NCBI GenBank assembly: GCA_963377175.1
Contig: CAUJNA010000196.1
Coordinates: 86,001 to 150,000 of the forward strand
Source: Effrenium voratum
Lineage: Eukaryota; Sar; Dinophyceae; Suessiales; Symbiodiniaceae
Length of the DNA stretch: 64,000 nucleotides
Direction: 5' to 3'
The notes beneath the pieces are model-generated. The model had not been told where the DNA came from, searched no databases, and was given only the letters and a program-made list of their open reading frames with translations. Below are positions 1 through 11,144 of the stretch, piece by piece. The position numbers and the translations under genes were made by a program. Each line of letters opens with the position of its first letter. The first letter of the stretch is position 1.

Positions 1-81
1 CATCTACATCCGCTATGCCAAAAGAACCGATCTTAAACTTGGTGACTCTCGCAACCGCGCAACTCGTGCTTTGCTCTTCTA

Positions 82-194
82 GGCTGTCCTCCACATCCCC
101 CGCTAAAAGTTTAACTTTTAGTGGTCCCAATGGAAAACCCCCCTAAACACTAAAAAGCTAAAAGTTAAGGAACCGGATGGCCGGGAGCCACCCA
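82..194. mobile_element. Introner-like element, family IE-2 (copy 1)
   Basis: About 110 bp with the core GCTAAAAGTTT followed by AGTGG, a TAAACACTAAAA segment, and an end reading CCGGATGGCYGGGAGCCA. The same layout recurs near 46,488, 48,711 and 54,230. The ends are imperfect inverted repeats (GGCTGCCCTCAGATCC against GGTGGCTCCCAGCCATCC). It lies in the intron just downstream, on the minus strand, of the RCC1 exon ending at 248. Confidence 0.6.
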
Positions 195-247
195 GTCTTC
201 CAGAAAAAAGCCCAGGAGCCGTTTCCGCCCCGTCCCTCGCCGCTCAC

Positions 248-415
248 CGGCCCCCAACGGATCCCAACCCTTCCGTCGCGCAACCGCCGGATGCCGCCGG
301 GCGGCAGCACGGGCTCGAGGTCCACGCGCGCGGGGGCGGCTTTGGACTTCCGGTCGCCCAGGCCCAAGTTCCCGTGGCCGCCGTAGCCTCGGGGTCCGGA
401 TGCCCCGGCCAGGGG
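248..415 (-). CDS. RCC1-repeat protein, exon (last recognised in window)
   Basis: Minus-strand frame reading GYGGHGNLGLGDRKSKAAP and on through ARVDLEPVLPPGG. GHGNLGLGD is the usual end of an RCC1 blade (GxxGQLGLGD), followed by the P-x-x-V strand that opens the next blade. The exon is bounded by CCTAG before 415 and GTGAGC after 248. It is the 3'-most recognised exon of the gene that starts near 10.6 kb, and the gene probably continues beyond base 1. RCC1 propellers bind chromatin or Ran, or act as scaffolds; the role here is not known. Confidence 0.6.
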
Positions 416-1066
416 CTAGGGGCGGGAGAGGGGTCCGAAAACCTGGGAGGCCGGGCAATCCAGATTTTGCGACAGGAAGTGGGGCGGACTGTAGGACTTA
501 AGAAGCAGCCGTGTGGGAATAAAGCAGTCAAAGTTGTATTGTCAAACACCAGTTTTGGTCATAACGGTGGCCGGCTTGCGGAACGGGCAACCGCAATCAG
601 ACACCAGAAGCCACACAACCAACCATCTGCTTGTCACTCTCACCGTGATGAGGTGAGCACGCCGTTTCTGAATAGCAACAACAACCGGATGGCACTGAAA
701 AGCACACATGTTGCTGCAAAAAGAGCGGTTTCCACACAAAGTAAAGGGTGCCCTGGTTGAATTGGATGTCCCCTTATTCATCAGCCAGGGAATTGAGAAA
801 TGGCAGCGTTGTAACCTCATGGTACGAAAGGCTCCTCAAACAAGAATGGTCTTCGACTCTTCAGGCGTCTAACCCCCGACATGTTGTCAAAGCAACGAGG
901 GGCTGTTGCCACCGAATGCGGTGGGCAAAGCATTTCGTGACAGCTGCAGCAAGCAAACTTCCAACAGTCGCCGAAGCATCACAACAAACACTTAGCTGCC
1001 AACATGGCAACACGAATGGCCATGGCCCTTTGGGCAACATGATTGCCTTTTAGTTCCTATCAAGAC
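416..1066. other. Intron sequence, nothing recognised
   Basis: This lies between RCC1 exons on the minus strand. Open frames are short and overlap on both strands. I see no motif, repeat or RNA here. Confidence 0.4.
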
Positions 1067-1198
1067 CTGCTGGTTCTCAGCAGGGAATGAGAAATGGAAT
1101 GACCCCGAATAACAATCTCCTATGGTTTCCTTTAAGGGAAACCCTAGTTTCATTCCCCAAACGCGGAAGGTCATTCCCTACCTATCGCACCAACAAGA
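1067..1198 (-). mobile_element. Introner-like element, family IE-3 (copy 1)
   Basis: On the minus strand it begins TTGGTGCGATAGGTAGGG and ends near CTGAGAACCAG. The ends are inverted repeats that carry a GT donor (GTGCGATAGG) and a CAG acceptor. The centre has a GGTTTCC/GGGAAACC stem. Related copies lie at 8011-8111, 19,425-19,886 and 25,864-25,974. Confidence 0.65.
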
Positions 1199-1380
1199 AA
1201 TGTCAAAACGCAACCAGGGTGGAAGGTCCAAATCGACATGCCGATTCTCAATACGACCACGGTCTTAGACCAAAATGGGTGGGGCTGTTTGTTTAGGTTG
1301 GACCCCCCCCAAAAAAAAAGAGATGGTGTTTCTTTGTGTTCCTGCTTTCCCCACCCAAAAGGGGGTACCCTCCCATCCAC

Positions 1381-1462
1381 GTTGCCATGGAACCTGACGA
1401 CTCGGGGTCCTGGAATGGATTGCTCTTAAAGGGACCCTTTGTGTGGGTTCCATGGCAGCGTG
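1381..1462. mobile_element. Short palindromic introner-like element, family IE-10
   Basis: Near-perfect inverted repeat: GTTGCCATGGAACC at the left and GGTTCCATGGCAGC at the right, with a short interior containing CTTAAAGGGACCC. A related element lies at 12,957-13,033. Around it (1365-1575) the phrase CCTCCCATCCAC and its complement recur, so this part of the intron is made of small inverted repeats. Confidence 0.45.
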
Positions 1463-1614
1463 GACTGGAGGGTGGTGCCATTGCACGGGTGATTTAAAGA
1501 ACATACCCTCCCATCCACTAGCATGGCACAAATGTGGGAGGTATCTGGAACCTCGCCTGTGGGAGGGTAGCTAGAAAATATACCTGTGGGAGGGTACCTG
1601 TATAAGGGTTCCAT

Positions 1615-1727
1615 CTTGGTTGCTGTTGACCCCCCTACAAAAGGTTTAACTGTTTGGGTGTTTAGTGGAAAACCCGCTTGATTTCCCAGAGTCTTAAAGT
1701 CTAAAGATCCAACCCAACAGCAGTAAA
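1615..1727. mobile_element. Introner-like element, family IE-1 (copy 1)
   Basis: Begins CTTGGTTGCTGTTGACCCCC and ends GATCCAACCCAACAGCAG. The right end read in reverse (CTGCTGTTGGGTTGGATC) matches the left end imperfectly. Inside are AGGTTTAAC and a TTTAGTGGAAA segment. Closely similar copies occur at 3663-3770 and 29,256-29,373. Confidence 0.7.
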
Positions 1728-1776
1728 GCCATGGCACCTGTGCGGAGCAAAACAAAACCAGACACACCACCGGCCA

Positions 1777-1890
1777 CCGGCCGTCCCAGGCGCCCCACAT
1801 CAGCAGCTCCCCCTGGGTGCCCACGGCTCCAGCGTAGAGCGAGCCCAGCGACACCGCGGCGACGCCGGCGCCCACGAGCCCCGGGCTGCT
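1777..1890 (-). CDS. RCC1-repeat protein, exon
   Basis: Minus-strand frame with [20 protein letters not shown]. This is the core of an RCC1 blade: a small-residue strand, then A-V-x-x-x-G-E-L-x-x-W-G. Other frames show no such pattern. A GTGGTG/GTGGCC donor follows near 1777. The boundaries are approximate. It lies between the exons at 4287-4440 and 248-415. Confidence 0.6.
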
Positions 1891-1954
1891 GGTGCTCCTC
1901 AACGGGTGGGGGGTGGCAAGTGGGGGGCGGAAAGGAAGAAGAGCAACCAATATG

Positions 1955-2831
<877 letters not shown>

Positions 2832-3387
2832 GTGCTTTTACATGTATATTTATACAGGTACGATACATAATTCTATCATTTTGCTGGGAACACGACGCAT
2901 AGAAAGCATCCGAAACTGACCAGTCAGTGAAATCCAGTCCTGCAACCCATTGGCCATTTGTCTGAAGAAACACGTGCGGAGTTGAATACCGGCCAACTAA
3001 ACGTCCTGAAGGAATAGAAGGGTGCTGCCCAATTGGTGCGCACCGTTGCTATGGTAGCGCAAACATTTTTTTTGCAGCCCCCTACTTTGTATGATCAGAA
3101 CCGCCCCCCCCCCACACACACACAAAAAAAGCTAAACACTTGCCAACAACAGTGGAGTTGTGAGTCTAAAACCTGAAAAAGAGCCCAAGCAAGGGACAAT
3201 GGCCATGAGTCAACTTGCGTACCCAAGTTGACCTCATCACAAACTGGACAGACCAAAGGGCACCTGGTCGGTCACCGGGATCATAAGTTCTGCAAGTGTG
3301 GCTTGACAAGGGGTACGAGGCAAGGAAGACAACGCTCCTACACTGCACCATCCATGCCGGCCCAAGTCATAGGACTCGTGACAAATG
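2832..3387. other. Intron sequence, nothing recognised
   Basis: Unique-looking sequence with a C-run plus CACACA plus A-run at 3103-3127. No exon of the RCC1 gene is visible here. Confidence 0.35.
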
Positions 3388-3501
3388 GCCATGGGTCAAA
3401 ACCCAAATCATACCCCCAGTGAACATCCCAATCCCCAGTAAAATAGACTAAAACGGTGCACCTACCCCAAAATGGGATCCCATTAATTTTGACCCACAGC
3501 C
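3388..3501. mobile_element. Introner-like element, family IE-5 (copy 1)
   Basis: Inverted-repeat ends GGCCATGGGTCAAAA and TTTTGACCCACAGCC, with interior CCCCAGTGAACATCCCAATC. Copies with the same ends lie at 18,841-18,958 and, less complete, at 14,041-14,116 and 27,007-27,100. The right end supplies a CAG acceptor-like triplet on the plus strand. Confidence 0.75.
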
Positions 3502-3662
3502 AAATCAACTGACAGACCGTTGTAACCATTCCACTCAGCTAGCACGCCATCACATCCCTCCACCTCAGGCCCTGGCTCCGTGGTGATGCCCTGGCCCAGC
3601 CTGAAAGCAAGAAAATGGCCGCCCTTCCGGAACAGCTACGTGCGGATTCACGGAGATGACGT

Positions 3663-3770
3663 CTTGGTTGCTCTTGACCCCCTGCAAAAAGTTTAACTTG
3701 GGGCTTAGTGGAAAACACCTGTATTTCCCAAAAAGTTAAAGTCTAAAGATCCAACCCAATAGCAGTCAAG
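3663..3770. mobile_element. Introner-like element, family IE-1 (copy 2)
   Basis: Begins CTTGGTTGCTCTTGACCCCC and ends ATCCAACCCAATAGCAG. Same interior order as the copy at 1615 (AAAAGTTTAAC, TTAGTGGAAA, AGTTAAAGTCTAAAG). Confidence 0.75.
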
Positions 3771-4286
3771 AAATCCTCCAGTTGTTCAGGAACAACTGGT
3801 GCACAAAACGGAGCCGTGTGCATGTTTAAGGACCTGTTTTGAGGCCCTCAGGTACTGGCATATGCACTGCTGCCTGCCGCGAACCGACAACAAAACAAAT
3901 GAGCCGGGCAAGAGCAGCAACGACCCACCCATCCACCCATCCACACATCTACCCATCCACCCGTCCGTTCCATCCACCAAGCAGCAAACCAGCCAGTCAT
4001 CCAACCAACAAGCGACCTACCCAACAGCTACAACAACAAGAACAACAAGGGAAAGTGAGCAGCGGCCAAAACCCATTGACTTTGGTTCTACTAAGATGGT
4101 GACAAACGTCAAACCGGCTTTACTAATCATCTGATTAAACTTAATGTTGACCCACCCAGGATTAATAAACCAGTCCCATTATTAGGGGGGTGTTCCCTCC
4201 AAAAGTGGTCTGAATCCAACCACTGAAAGGGGACACCCCCCAATCAAAATCAACCAGGGTTTATTAATTACATCTACATCTTTTAC
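3771..4286. other. Intron with short CCAT/CCAC repeats
   Basis: Contains CCCATCCA-type short repeats at 3927-3990 and an inverted pair around 4145-4265 (AGGATTAATAAACC against GGTTTATTAATTA) that resembles a further introner. No coding signal. Confidence 0.4.
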
Positions 4287-4440
4287 GCGTGGCATCCAAA
4301 GTTCGAGGGCCTTGGAGTCCGGAGGCGCTTCGGAATTTCTTCGGCGGAGCCTTCCGTGAGCATTGCAGCCCCAAGTGAAGAGCCGGCCATCCTCCAGGAC
4401 GGCTGCCGAGTACCTTGGCAACGGCACGCGAGGTGTGTGT
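4287..4440 (-). CDS. RCC1-repeat protein, exon
   Basis: Minus-strand frame YSAAVLEDGRLFTWGCNAHG, a textbook RCC1 blade core (AAVxEDGRLFTWGxNxxGxLG). The expected Gly-Gln-Leu-Gly at the end reads GRLRRRN, so the last turn is divergent. A GTAAAAG donor follows at 4286. The acceptor near 4440-4455 is not resolved. Confidence 0.65.
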
Positions 4441-5129
4441 TGCAACTTGACGCTCCTAGATCCCATTGACCCTTAGGCCATGTGGACGCCCCCCCCAAAA
4501 AAGAAAAGAAAAGAGACTTTGGAGAAAAGAAACAACCGATTCCGGACCAAACGAGAACTCTGAAGAAACCCCAAGGACAAAGGTGCAACACTTCAAGGCC
4601 ATTGGCTCGCACCAGCTTTGCCAAAACCTGACAAATCAATTGTGAGGCCCCCCCTCAAGCCTGTGCCCCCCACCCATGCAAAGCACCGCTTCAGCAAATC
4701 ACTTCAGCCGGACTCCTCCTTGGGGTTATGGACCCAGGGTTGGGGTCTCAAGGTGCACTCGCTGCCTAACTCCAACTCCTTCACCCTCACCCGAATCCCC
4801 AGGGCCCAGGGCGTATCCGCAATGGTGGATGCCTCCCTCCTTTGACACACCCATTTCCTCACGGCGGCATGGCTGTAAGAGCGCGTTGATGGATTCAGTC
4901 CTTCCGGACTAAGGTCAAGATCCAAACGGGTGTTGTTGTTTTGAATTTTGAAGGAACACACCCAACAAATGACAAATGATCCCCCACTCATAAGGGGTGG
5001 GGGACCTGGAACATGCATATATGCAATTTCGAGGTACCCAGGTCCCCCCCCCCATTCGCAAAATGGGGCAGCTTTAAACGTCCACACTTGCGTTTTGCTG
5101 GAATGGGGGATGACAAATGACAACCTTTG
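4441..5129. other. Intron sequence with inverted repeat
   Basis: 4930-5110 contains facing halves (AACAAATGACAAATGATCCC and GGGGATGACAAATGACA) around a C-rich centre, again introner-like. No exon recognised. Confidence 0.35.
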
Positions 5130-5262
5130 GGTGTCCGACTGCAGCCGAAGGCGGCGTCCGCGACTCCGAGGCGCTGATCCTCGCAGTCCACCTGCGCCGC
5201 TGCACCCGGCAGCGCGATCTCCGCGGGCGAGGCGGCGCCGGCCTGGCGGATCCGTGGGGCCA
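5130..5262 (-). CDS. RCC1-repeat protein, exon
   Basis: Minus-strand frame with SPAEIALPGAAAQVDCEDQR and then VADAAFGCSRT. This fits the segment between RCC1 blade cores (P-x-x-I-x-L-P-G, then a V-x-C-x-x-x strand). Recognition rests on pattern and on its correct place between the 8236 and 4440 exons. Two other frames are also open through this GC-rich stretch, so confidence is moderate. Confidence 0.45.
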
Positions 5263-6907
5263 ACGGGTTTTTCCATTTTGGGCGGGGAAAAGGAAACCAG
5301 AGCTTGTTGTTTTTGGAGTTCCCTGCAGTTTTTTTTCTTTTTTTAAGGGTTGGGAAAAGGGAGCTCTGAAAACAACTGGTTGTTCTACAACCTGTGGTGG
5401 CTGCGGCTTCGGTGTCCCTTTTGGCCCAAACCAAACGAATTGCCACCCTTAGCCAAACACACACAAACACATCCAACAAATGTGTCGAGTATTGTCGAGT
5501 AGCTTCCCTTGGGCACGTTTGGGGGGCCAACCTGAAAGCCACGGGGGTGCCCTGGAGGTGAATCCTCGAGCCAAGAGCTGAAAAGATTTGGGCGGTCAGT
5601 TCAAAGCTCCAAGCTATGACCAGGCCTTTGACGTGACGACCTGCTGCCAAACAAAAATCGAGCGCAGATTGTTTGGGCCGTGGTTTGGCGCGTGTTTATT
5701 TATTCCTCTCTCTCTCTCTTTGTTTGGGGGGGGGGTTGTTGGCAAGCAGCTTGAACAATTGTCGGCAACCCAGGCTGCAACGCGCGGCCAGTTGCATGCA
5801 GGCAGAAAGCTGGCGAAACGCCGTGAAGCCTAACTTGGCCCACATCTGGGGTACACGGAACACTTCGGGTTGACTGATGGATTGTCTCCATATTTAGCCT
5901 ACCCCAAAACATGCAGGAGGCTCGTTACCTCAGGTGCTTTGGAAGGCCCCGGATGAAGGATGCAGCCGAAGCCAGAGATTTCAAGGATACAAATTGGCTT
6001 GTCTCCAAATTAGGGACCCCTCCAGTTGTTCTTTGGGTATCCCGTTCAAACCAACGAAACTGGGGCTCCCCAAACCAAGGCACACCCAAATGGAAGCCAT
6101 GCAGTTTGAAGACTTGCCGAGCCCAGGGAATACACCTGCTCACTTCCCCAAAATTCTCAAGCCTGCGTGCGCTCCGCGTGCCAGGGAAGTGCTTCTTTAC
6201 TGCAGGTTTGTGTGGGTTTCGGAGTCTTGTTGTGGTTTGAGCTGGGTTTAGGTTTAGGGGTAGTGCTGGTTTAAGGTGGGCAGTGATGCTACTGAGAGTT
6301 GCTGGAGCATGCTAAGCATGTGGAAGGCCAACAGCAGCCCGACTTTGATGACCCCCGTAAACAAAACCCACATTGTCGCGCCAAGATGACCCAAGCTGCG
6401 CGCACTCAAACTCATCAGGTGCTTACTGCGCTGTGCTTGGCTCACAACCAAGGCGAATTTCACCCGCATCACAAGACACTGACACAGCCGACATGGGAGC
6501 AATTGCATAGTGCAGGTCTCTGGGCCTTGTCCGTGTGGCCCCGGCCCAGCCTCAGCTTTCATCCAAAGTGTAAGGTGCCTCTTGGAGAAGATTATTTTAA
6601 AGGTAAAATATATGGTTCTTATGGTAATGGTGATTATACATCTCGTAACTTAACAAATACTTACATATATAAACACACACATATATATATATAAATACAA
6701 TACATAATATAATATAGTTGAATTATCGGATTATAATTGGAAACAAAGCATCGCGCGGGATGGGCGACCATTACGGCCTTGATGGATGGGCCCACATGTC
6801 ACACAACAATAGTGACTGGCACATGTCCAACTTAAAAGGCACCGCACCAAAACCAACAAACATGCCTGCGTGTCGCTAGCACGCTTCGCCCCGTCTGTTA
6901 AGCACAA
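5263..6907. other. Intron, nothing recognised; AT-rich island at 6580-6730
   Basis: No exon is recognised. 6242-6263 reads GGGTTTAGGTTTAGGGG, two telomere-like units. 6580-6730 is abruptly AT-rich, with frame-open sequence YFKGKIYGSYGNGDYTSRNL on the plus strand before a TA/CA microsatellite; it may be organellar or transposon-derived, but I cannot identify it. Confidence 0.35.
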
Positions 6908-6963
6908 CCACGCAGACAAACAAACAAACAAACAAACAAACAAACAAACAAACAAACAAACAA
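6908..6963. repeat. (ACAA)n microsatellite
   Basis: About 12 copies of CAAA/ACAA, bounded by ACGCAG on the left and CGCACACA on the right. Confidence 0.95.
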
Positions 6964-7117
6964 CGCACACACACACAAAAGAAAAAGAAGCGTAAACAAC
7001 AAACAGCACACACATGCATGTGCATGCAGGCAGGCGTGCATGCAGGCATGCCTGCAAGCAGGCCGGCAGGCAGGTAGGCAAGCAAGCAAGCGCACAGACA
7101 CAAACACAAAGACACAC

Positions 7118-7735
7118 ACACACACACAGACACACAGACACACAGACACACGGACACACGGACACACAGACACACGGACACACAGACACACAGACACACA
7201 GACACACAGACACACAGACACACAGACACACAGACACACAGACACACAGACACACAGACACACAGACACACAGACACACAGACACACAGACACACAGACA
7301 CACAGACACAGACAGACACACAGACACACAGACACACAGACACACAGACACACAGACACACAGACACACAGACACACAGACACACAGACACACAGACACA
7401 CAGACACACAGACACACAGACACACAGACACACAGACACACAGACACACAGACACACAGACACACAGACACACAGACACACAGACACACAGACACACAGA
7501 CACACAGACACACAGACACACAGACACACAGACACACAGACACACAGACACACAGACACACAGACACACAGACACACAGACACACAGACACACAGACACA
7601 CAGACACACAGACACACAGACACACAGACACACAGACACACAGACACACAGACACACAGACACACAGACACACAGACACACAGACACACAGACACACAGA
7701 CACACAGACACACAGACACACAGACACACAGACAC
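7118..7735. repeat. CACACAGA 8-bp tandem array
   Basis: Roughly 77 copies of an 8-bp unit CACACAGA, very uniform. Early units have GG in place of AG (CACACGGA), and there is one 4-bp phase slip near 7310. Lies in the large RCC1 intron between 5262 and 7903. All long frames across it (THRHTDTQ and CVSVCLCV types) are repeat artefacts. Confidence 0.97.
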
Positions 7736-7797
7736 ACCCTTACACACACCCTTACACACACCCTTACACACACCCTTACACACACCCTTACACACAA
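7736..7797. repeat. 12-bp tandem repeat CCCTTACACACA
   Basis: Five copies of CCCTTACACACA directly abutting the 8-bp array. The unit keeps the CACACA half of the neighbouring array. Confidence 0.95.
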
Positions 7798-7902
7798 AGA
7801 CACGCCCGCATGCGCGGATGCGTTGTCAAGTCGGGTGTGTTCACATGTCCTCGTGGCACATTGTCCGACTCGAACTTTTTTCACATGCAACCACAAATCC
7901 AC

Positions 7903-8010
7903 CTGCCTGCAAACCACAACAAACACCTTGGTCGCCCATAGAACCGGTTGCAGGTTCAAGCTCAAGCCCGGTGTCACCCAAGGAGACAACTTGGCACAGT
8001 GACAAACTTG
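7903..8010 (-). CDS. RCC1-repeat protein, candidate exon
   Basis: If the introner at 8011-8111 is removed, the frame of the exon at 8112-8236 continues open through here (VVSLGDTGLELEPATGSMGD) to a CAG|GTGGAT donor at 7902. The residues are protein-like but not a clear RCC1 core. It is supported mainly by phase and by splice signals at both ends. Confidence 0.4.
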
Positions 8011-8111
8011 CTGGTGCTCAGCAGGGAATGAGGGAACGAACCCTGTAAACCATCCCTTGCGGTTTCCTTTGAAGGAATCCCCAGGTTTCATTCCCTCATT
8101 CCCTATCGCAC
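8011..8111 (-). mobile_element. Introner-like element, family IE-3 (copy 2), likely a complete intron
   Basis: On the minus strand it runs from CTG|GTGCGATAGGG to GAGCACCAG|CAAG. The ends CTGGTGC and GCACCAG are exact inverted repeats, and they contain the GT donor and AG acceptor. The element lies directly against RCC1 coding sequence, and removing it keeps the frame open, so it behaves as a whole intron of about 101 bp. Confidence 0.7.
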
Positions 8112-8236
8112 CAGGGAAGCAAAATTGACCGTCAGCCGTCCGCGTGAGCCATGTTTCCAGACCAGGGAGCTGACCGAACCGGTTGCTGCCCCAGAGGAAG
8201 ACGCGGCCTCCACGCACCAAAGCGGCCCCATGGTCT
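8112..8236 (-). CDS. RCC1-repeat protein, exon
   Basis: Minus-strand frame ADHGAALVRGGRVFLWGSNR followed by FGQL. This is a canonical RCC1 blade: x-x-H-x-A-A-L-x-x-x-G-R-V-F-x-W-G-x-N-x-F-G-Q-L. TTTAG/CTTCAG acceptors precede it. Its donor is the GTGCGATAG supplied by the adjacent introner. Confidence 0.8.
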
Positions 8237-8486
8237 GCGCTGAAGGCCTAAAGCCCAACGCCGAGGAAAAACACACCCGTTGACCCAACGGGTCCGGGCT
8301 CACGCCAAAGGACCCTTCGAGATCCCTGATCTAAAACGGCCAAAATGCGTTTGAAACAACAAATGGGTTTCCCTGATAAATGGGGGGAAAAAAACTAAAC
8401 CAGTGGAACCCATCTATTTGAATCCAAACTCACGATCAAAAAGGACACCTATGGTCCAAAACATCCACTCGGTTTCTGGACCTAGG

Positions 8487-8587
8487 CGCCGACATCAGCA
8501 CGTGCTCATGTTGCAGGGCCATCACCCGCTTGGGCGTGCCCAGGTTCGGCCCGTCGCCGTGCCCCAGGCGGCCCTTGAAGTTGTTGC
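8487..8587 (-). CDS. RCC1-repeat protein, exon
   Basis: Minus-strand frame GNNFKGRLGHGDGPNLGTPK followed by RVMALQHEHVLMSA: G-N-N-x-x-G-x-L-G-H-G-D, then P-K-R-V-x-x-L, the typical linker and strand between RCC1 blades. It joins logically to the next exon, which starts with the His-containing strand. CCTAG acceptor at 8588; CCTAG|GTCCAG region at the lower end. Confidence 0.8.
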
Positions 8588-8639
8588 CTAGGGACACCCA
8601 GCACATTCTGGGGGTTGATTCCCCATGCTTTTCAACCAT

Positions 8640-9030
8640 CGTTCTTTTCCTAAAATTTCTGGAGGTTTTCTAGAAAGAAGGATCCCTGGAAAGAATGAAG
8701 AAGGTATCCCTAACACATGGGTGTCTTTTTTCGGGGCACCCCTCCTTTTTGAGGGAAACCACAAGGAAAACCACTAATGAGAGGACCCCCTAAGCTGACA
8801 CAAAAGGGTGGCTCCTAATCTGGGCTGTTGAAAATGGAGGGTTGGCCAATCCGTTTTTTGCATAATCCCGACACAAAAAGCTACTACCAAAGGGACACCT
8901 GGCGTAACCAGGTGAAAAGGATTAAGGATAATCTTCGAACAGCCCAGCGTTTTTGTGCCCAGCGTTTTTGTGGTGTTCAAGGGAAACCAAAAGGAAAACC
9001 CCTAATTTGGGGGGTCCCCTAAACTGACAC
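8640..9030. mobile_element. Two hairpin introner-like segments
   Basis: 8690-8800 and 8940-9030 both end in an AGGGAAACC / GGAAAACCMCTAAT / CCCCCTAA(R)CTGACACA pattern. The phrase GGGAAACCAAAAGGAAAACC or its close relatives recurs at many introns of the window (for example 15,115, 28,975, 45,845, 46,805, 47,478 and 50,390) and pairs with a nearby GGTGGTTT, giving a stem. Confidence 0.45.
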
Positions 9031-9429
9031 ACCCACATCAGCCTGAGGAGTAGGGCTTGTCATCGAGTGGAAAGGGCACCCTTTCGGGACAAGGGAATTC
9101 AAAGCAACCAGCGATTCCAGCGATCCTTTGGTGTTGACCCATGCCGCTTTAACAATTCTCTCTTCATCAATGCTCGGCACGCCCACTAGGGAACTGACTT
9201 GATGAACCCTACGAATGATCCAAACTGCCCAAACGCATAGCTGGTTTTCTGAGCAAATCAACATCAATGCAACACATCACTGCAATTGTTATAGGCTGAT
9301 GCGTAGGAAGCTTTCACGGGCTTGGTCAAAAAAACAAATGAATCAATCAAACCATCAACAAAAGCGGCAGCTACAGGTTCTCAATGCTGCCCAGGGCTGC
9401 AAGGGAGCGACATAGAACCGACATAGAAC

Positions 9430-9512
9430 CAACACCCCAACCCCCAACCCCCCCAACCCCCCCAACCCCCCCAACCCCCCCAACCCCCCCAACCCCCCCA
9501 ACCTCCCCCACT
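9430..9512. repeat. CCAACCCCC 9-bp tandem repeat
   Basis: About eight copies of CCAACCCCC in an RCC1 intron. Confidence 0.95.
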
Positions 9513-9574
9513 GCTAACCCCTTAACCACCCCCCCAAACCCAAGCCTTTTGCGGCACGTTTGGTCCGAGTCTTG

Positions 9575-9730
9575 AAATTCCCAGGCCGAGGGGCCAAAGG
9601 TGAAGAGCTCCCCCTGCGCCGTCACTGCCCCCGTGCAGCCCTGCTGACCTCCGCCGCAGGAGACGTGGACCACCTGATGCCTCGGCTTCTCGAGGCGTCG
9701 CGTGAGGCGAACGGCCGTACTGAGCCAAAG
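9575..9730 (-). CDS. RCC1-repeat protein, exon
   Basis: Minus-strand frame HVSCGGGQQGCTGAVTAQGE followed by LFTFG. This is an RCC1 blade start (V-x-C-G-G-G-x-x-x-x-x-A-V-T-x-x-G-E-L-F-T-F-G). The preceding arm LTRRLEKPRHQVV reads as the linker. End points are approximate. Confidence 0.75.
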
Positions 9731-10464
9731 GGGGGGACCTTGCAAAAAAAAACACAAAAAACATTTGTGTGCGTGTGTTTTTTGCGCCCCCCCTACTAAA
9801 AATGAGCAGAACCCCCAAGAAAATGCAAAAAGCCTTGCCAACAACGGTGAAGCTGAAGCAAAGAGAGGCCGGACTTCCGGAGCCTCTCACCCACTCCAGC
9901 CCACCTTCTCTCAGGCGTCAGACAAGGCGCATGCCCGGAACTGGGTGTGGCAGGGCGCAGTTCACCGAGGGGTACCTCACCTTGTCCTGGCCATCGCTAT
10001 CACCCCTCCCCCCGATATCAGGACCACTCAGCCAGGCAAGCCACCCTGACCTGCACAGCATGCACAGCTTATCCTCTGGCTGGAACTTTCATGGCTGTTA
10101 GGATGTTGTTCCAAAGGCTGCCGAATCTAGAACAGCGCCCTATTTACAAACGAGAGCGTACAGTATGAGGGTGTTTTGAGAAGGGCCTCTTTACAGACCC
10201 TGGTGACGCTATCTGATCTTCCAGGCACCGAACCCTTCAGGTCCGTCAAAGAGAGATGGATCTCTCTCTTTTTCCCGAGGGTTTTGAAACCTTGGGCCGT
10301 TTTAAAGGACTAGCTAGTGGAAGAAAAAAAACAACATTTTAGGGATCCCTCCAAAATTTAAAGGACTAGCTACTGGATAAACAACTACATTTAGGTTTTT
10401 CCGACCTTGGCTGTTTGAAAGGACTAGTGCGGCACAACCGTTGAGGGATCCCTCTAAAACGAAG

Positions 10465-10585
10465 ACACCCAGGTGCGACTTCACCAAGCGACCCGTCCTG
10501 CCCCAGCTGCCCATCGCTGCCCCGGCCCCAGGTAAACAGCTGGCCCGGCTGCGAGGCGTAGAAGCCTCTGGCGCCAGGAAGCAGC
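10465..10585 (-). CDS. RCC1-repeat protein, exon (first recognised)
   Basis: Minus-strand frame SQPGQLFTWGRGSDGQLGQD followed by GSLGEVAPGC, a clear RCC1 blade with GQLFTWGxGxDGQLGxD. It is the 5'-most RCC1 exon seen. No start codon could be placed, and upstream exons may be missing or may include the EF-hand exons at 11.1-12.3 kb. Confidence 0.8.
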
Positions 10586-10602
10586 GCTTCGATTTTTTTG
10601 GG

Positions 10603-10848
10603 GTGTACCTCCCGTTTCGGTGGTTGTCAAAGGGGGCTTTAAAAGGAAAAAAAACGCTATTTTTAGGGGGCTAGTGCTTTTGTCTGCATAGGTGTCCTTT
10701 TAGGGTAAATGGATGGGTTTGCCTGGTATATGTTTAAACCACCACCAGCTGTTTTCTACCAAAACAACCAAAAAGGACACCTATGGCTGCATTTTTTTGG
10801 AGGGTACCCCCGTTTTGGTGGTTGTCAAAGGGGGCCAAAAGGAGAACC

Positions 10849-10852
<4 letters not shown>
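10603..10852. mobile_element. Facing pair of introner-like segments, family IE-8
   Basis: 10,603-10,702 carries CATAGGTGTCCTTTTAGGG; 10,763-10,852 carries AAAAAGGACACCTATGGCTG. The phrase AAAAAGGACACCTATGG also occurs at 8433 and 15,031. Both halves contain a GGTGGTTGTCAAAGGGGG segment, so the region is an inverted/direct composite. Confidence 0.5.

Positions 10853-10889
<37 letters not shown>
10853..10889. repeat. (TTC)n microsatellite
   Basis: Twelve TTC units, immediately after the IE-8 half at 10,763. Confidence 0.95.
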
Positions 10890-10892
<3 letters not shown>

Positions 10893-11144
10893 TTTTTTGG
10901 GGGGGTCCAATCTTGAAGCAGGCGCACCCAAACCAAATCAGAGAGGCCTGCCCCCTGGCGCATCTCAAACTAGTGCCAAGCCTACACGGGCTTGGCAAAC
11001 CGCCCGGGAACAAGTCCAGAGACCTGAATCATTTAAGCTGCATTTGCAGAGGTCAGCCAACTGAACATTTAAAAAACAACCCGAAACAAAGCGCAGTCCG
11101 GTTATACTCTTCTGCGCCAAACCTGTTGTTTTAAACCAGTGCCA

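Noticed and set aside
6731..8220. Frames of 280-440 codons with CVSVCLCV or THRHTDTQ repeats
   Set aside because: Eight-bp CACACAGA array read in several frames. Only the part at 8112-8236 (RCC1) is coding.
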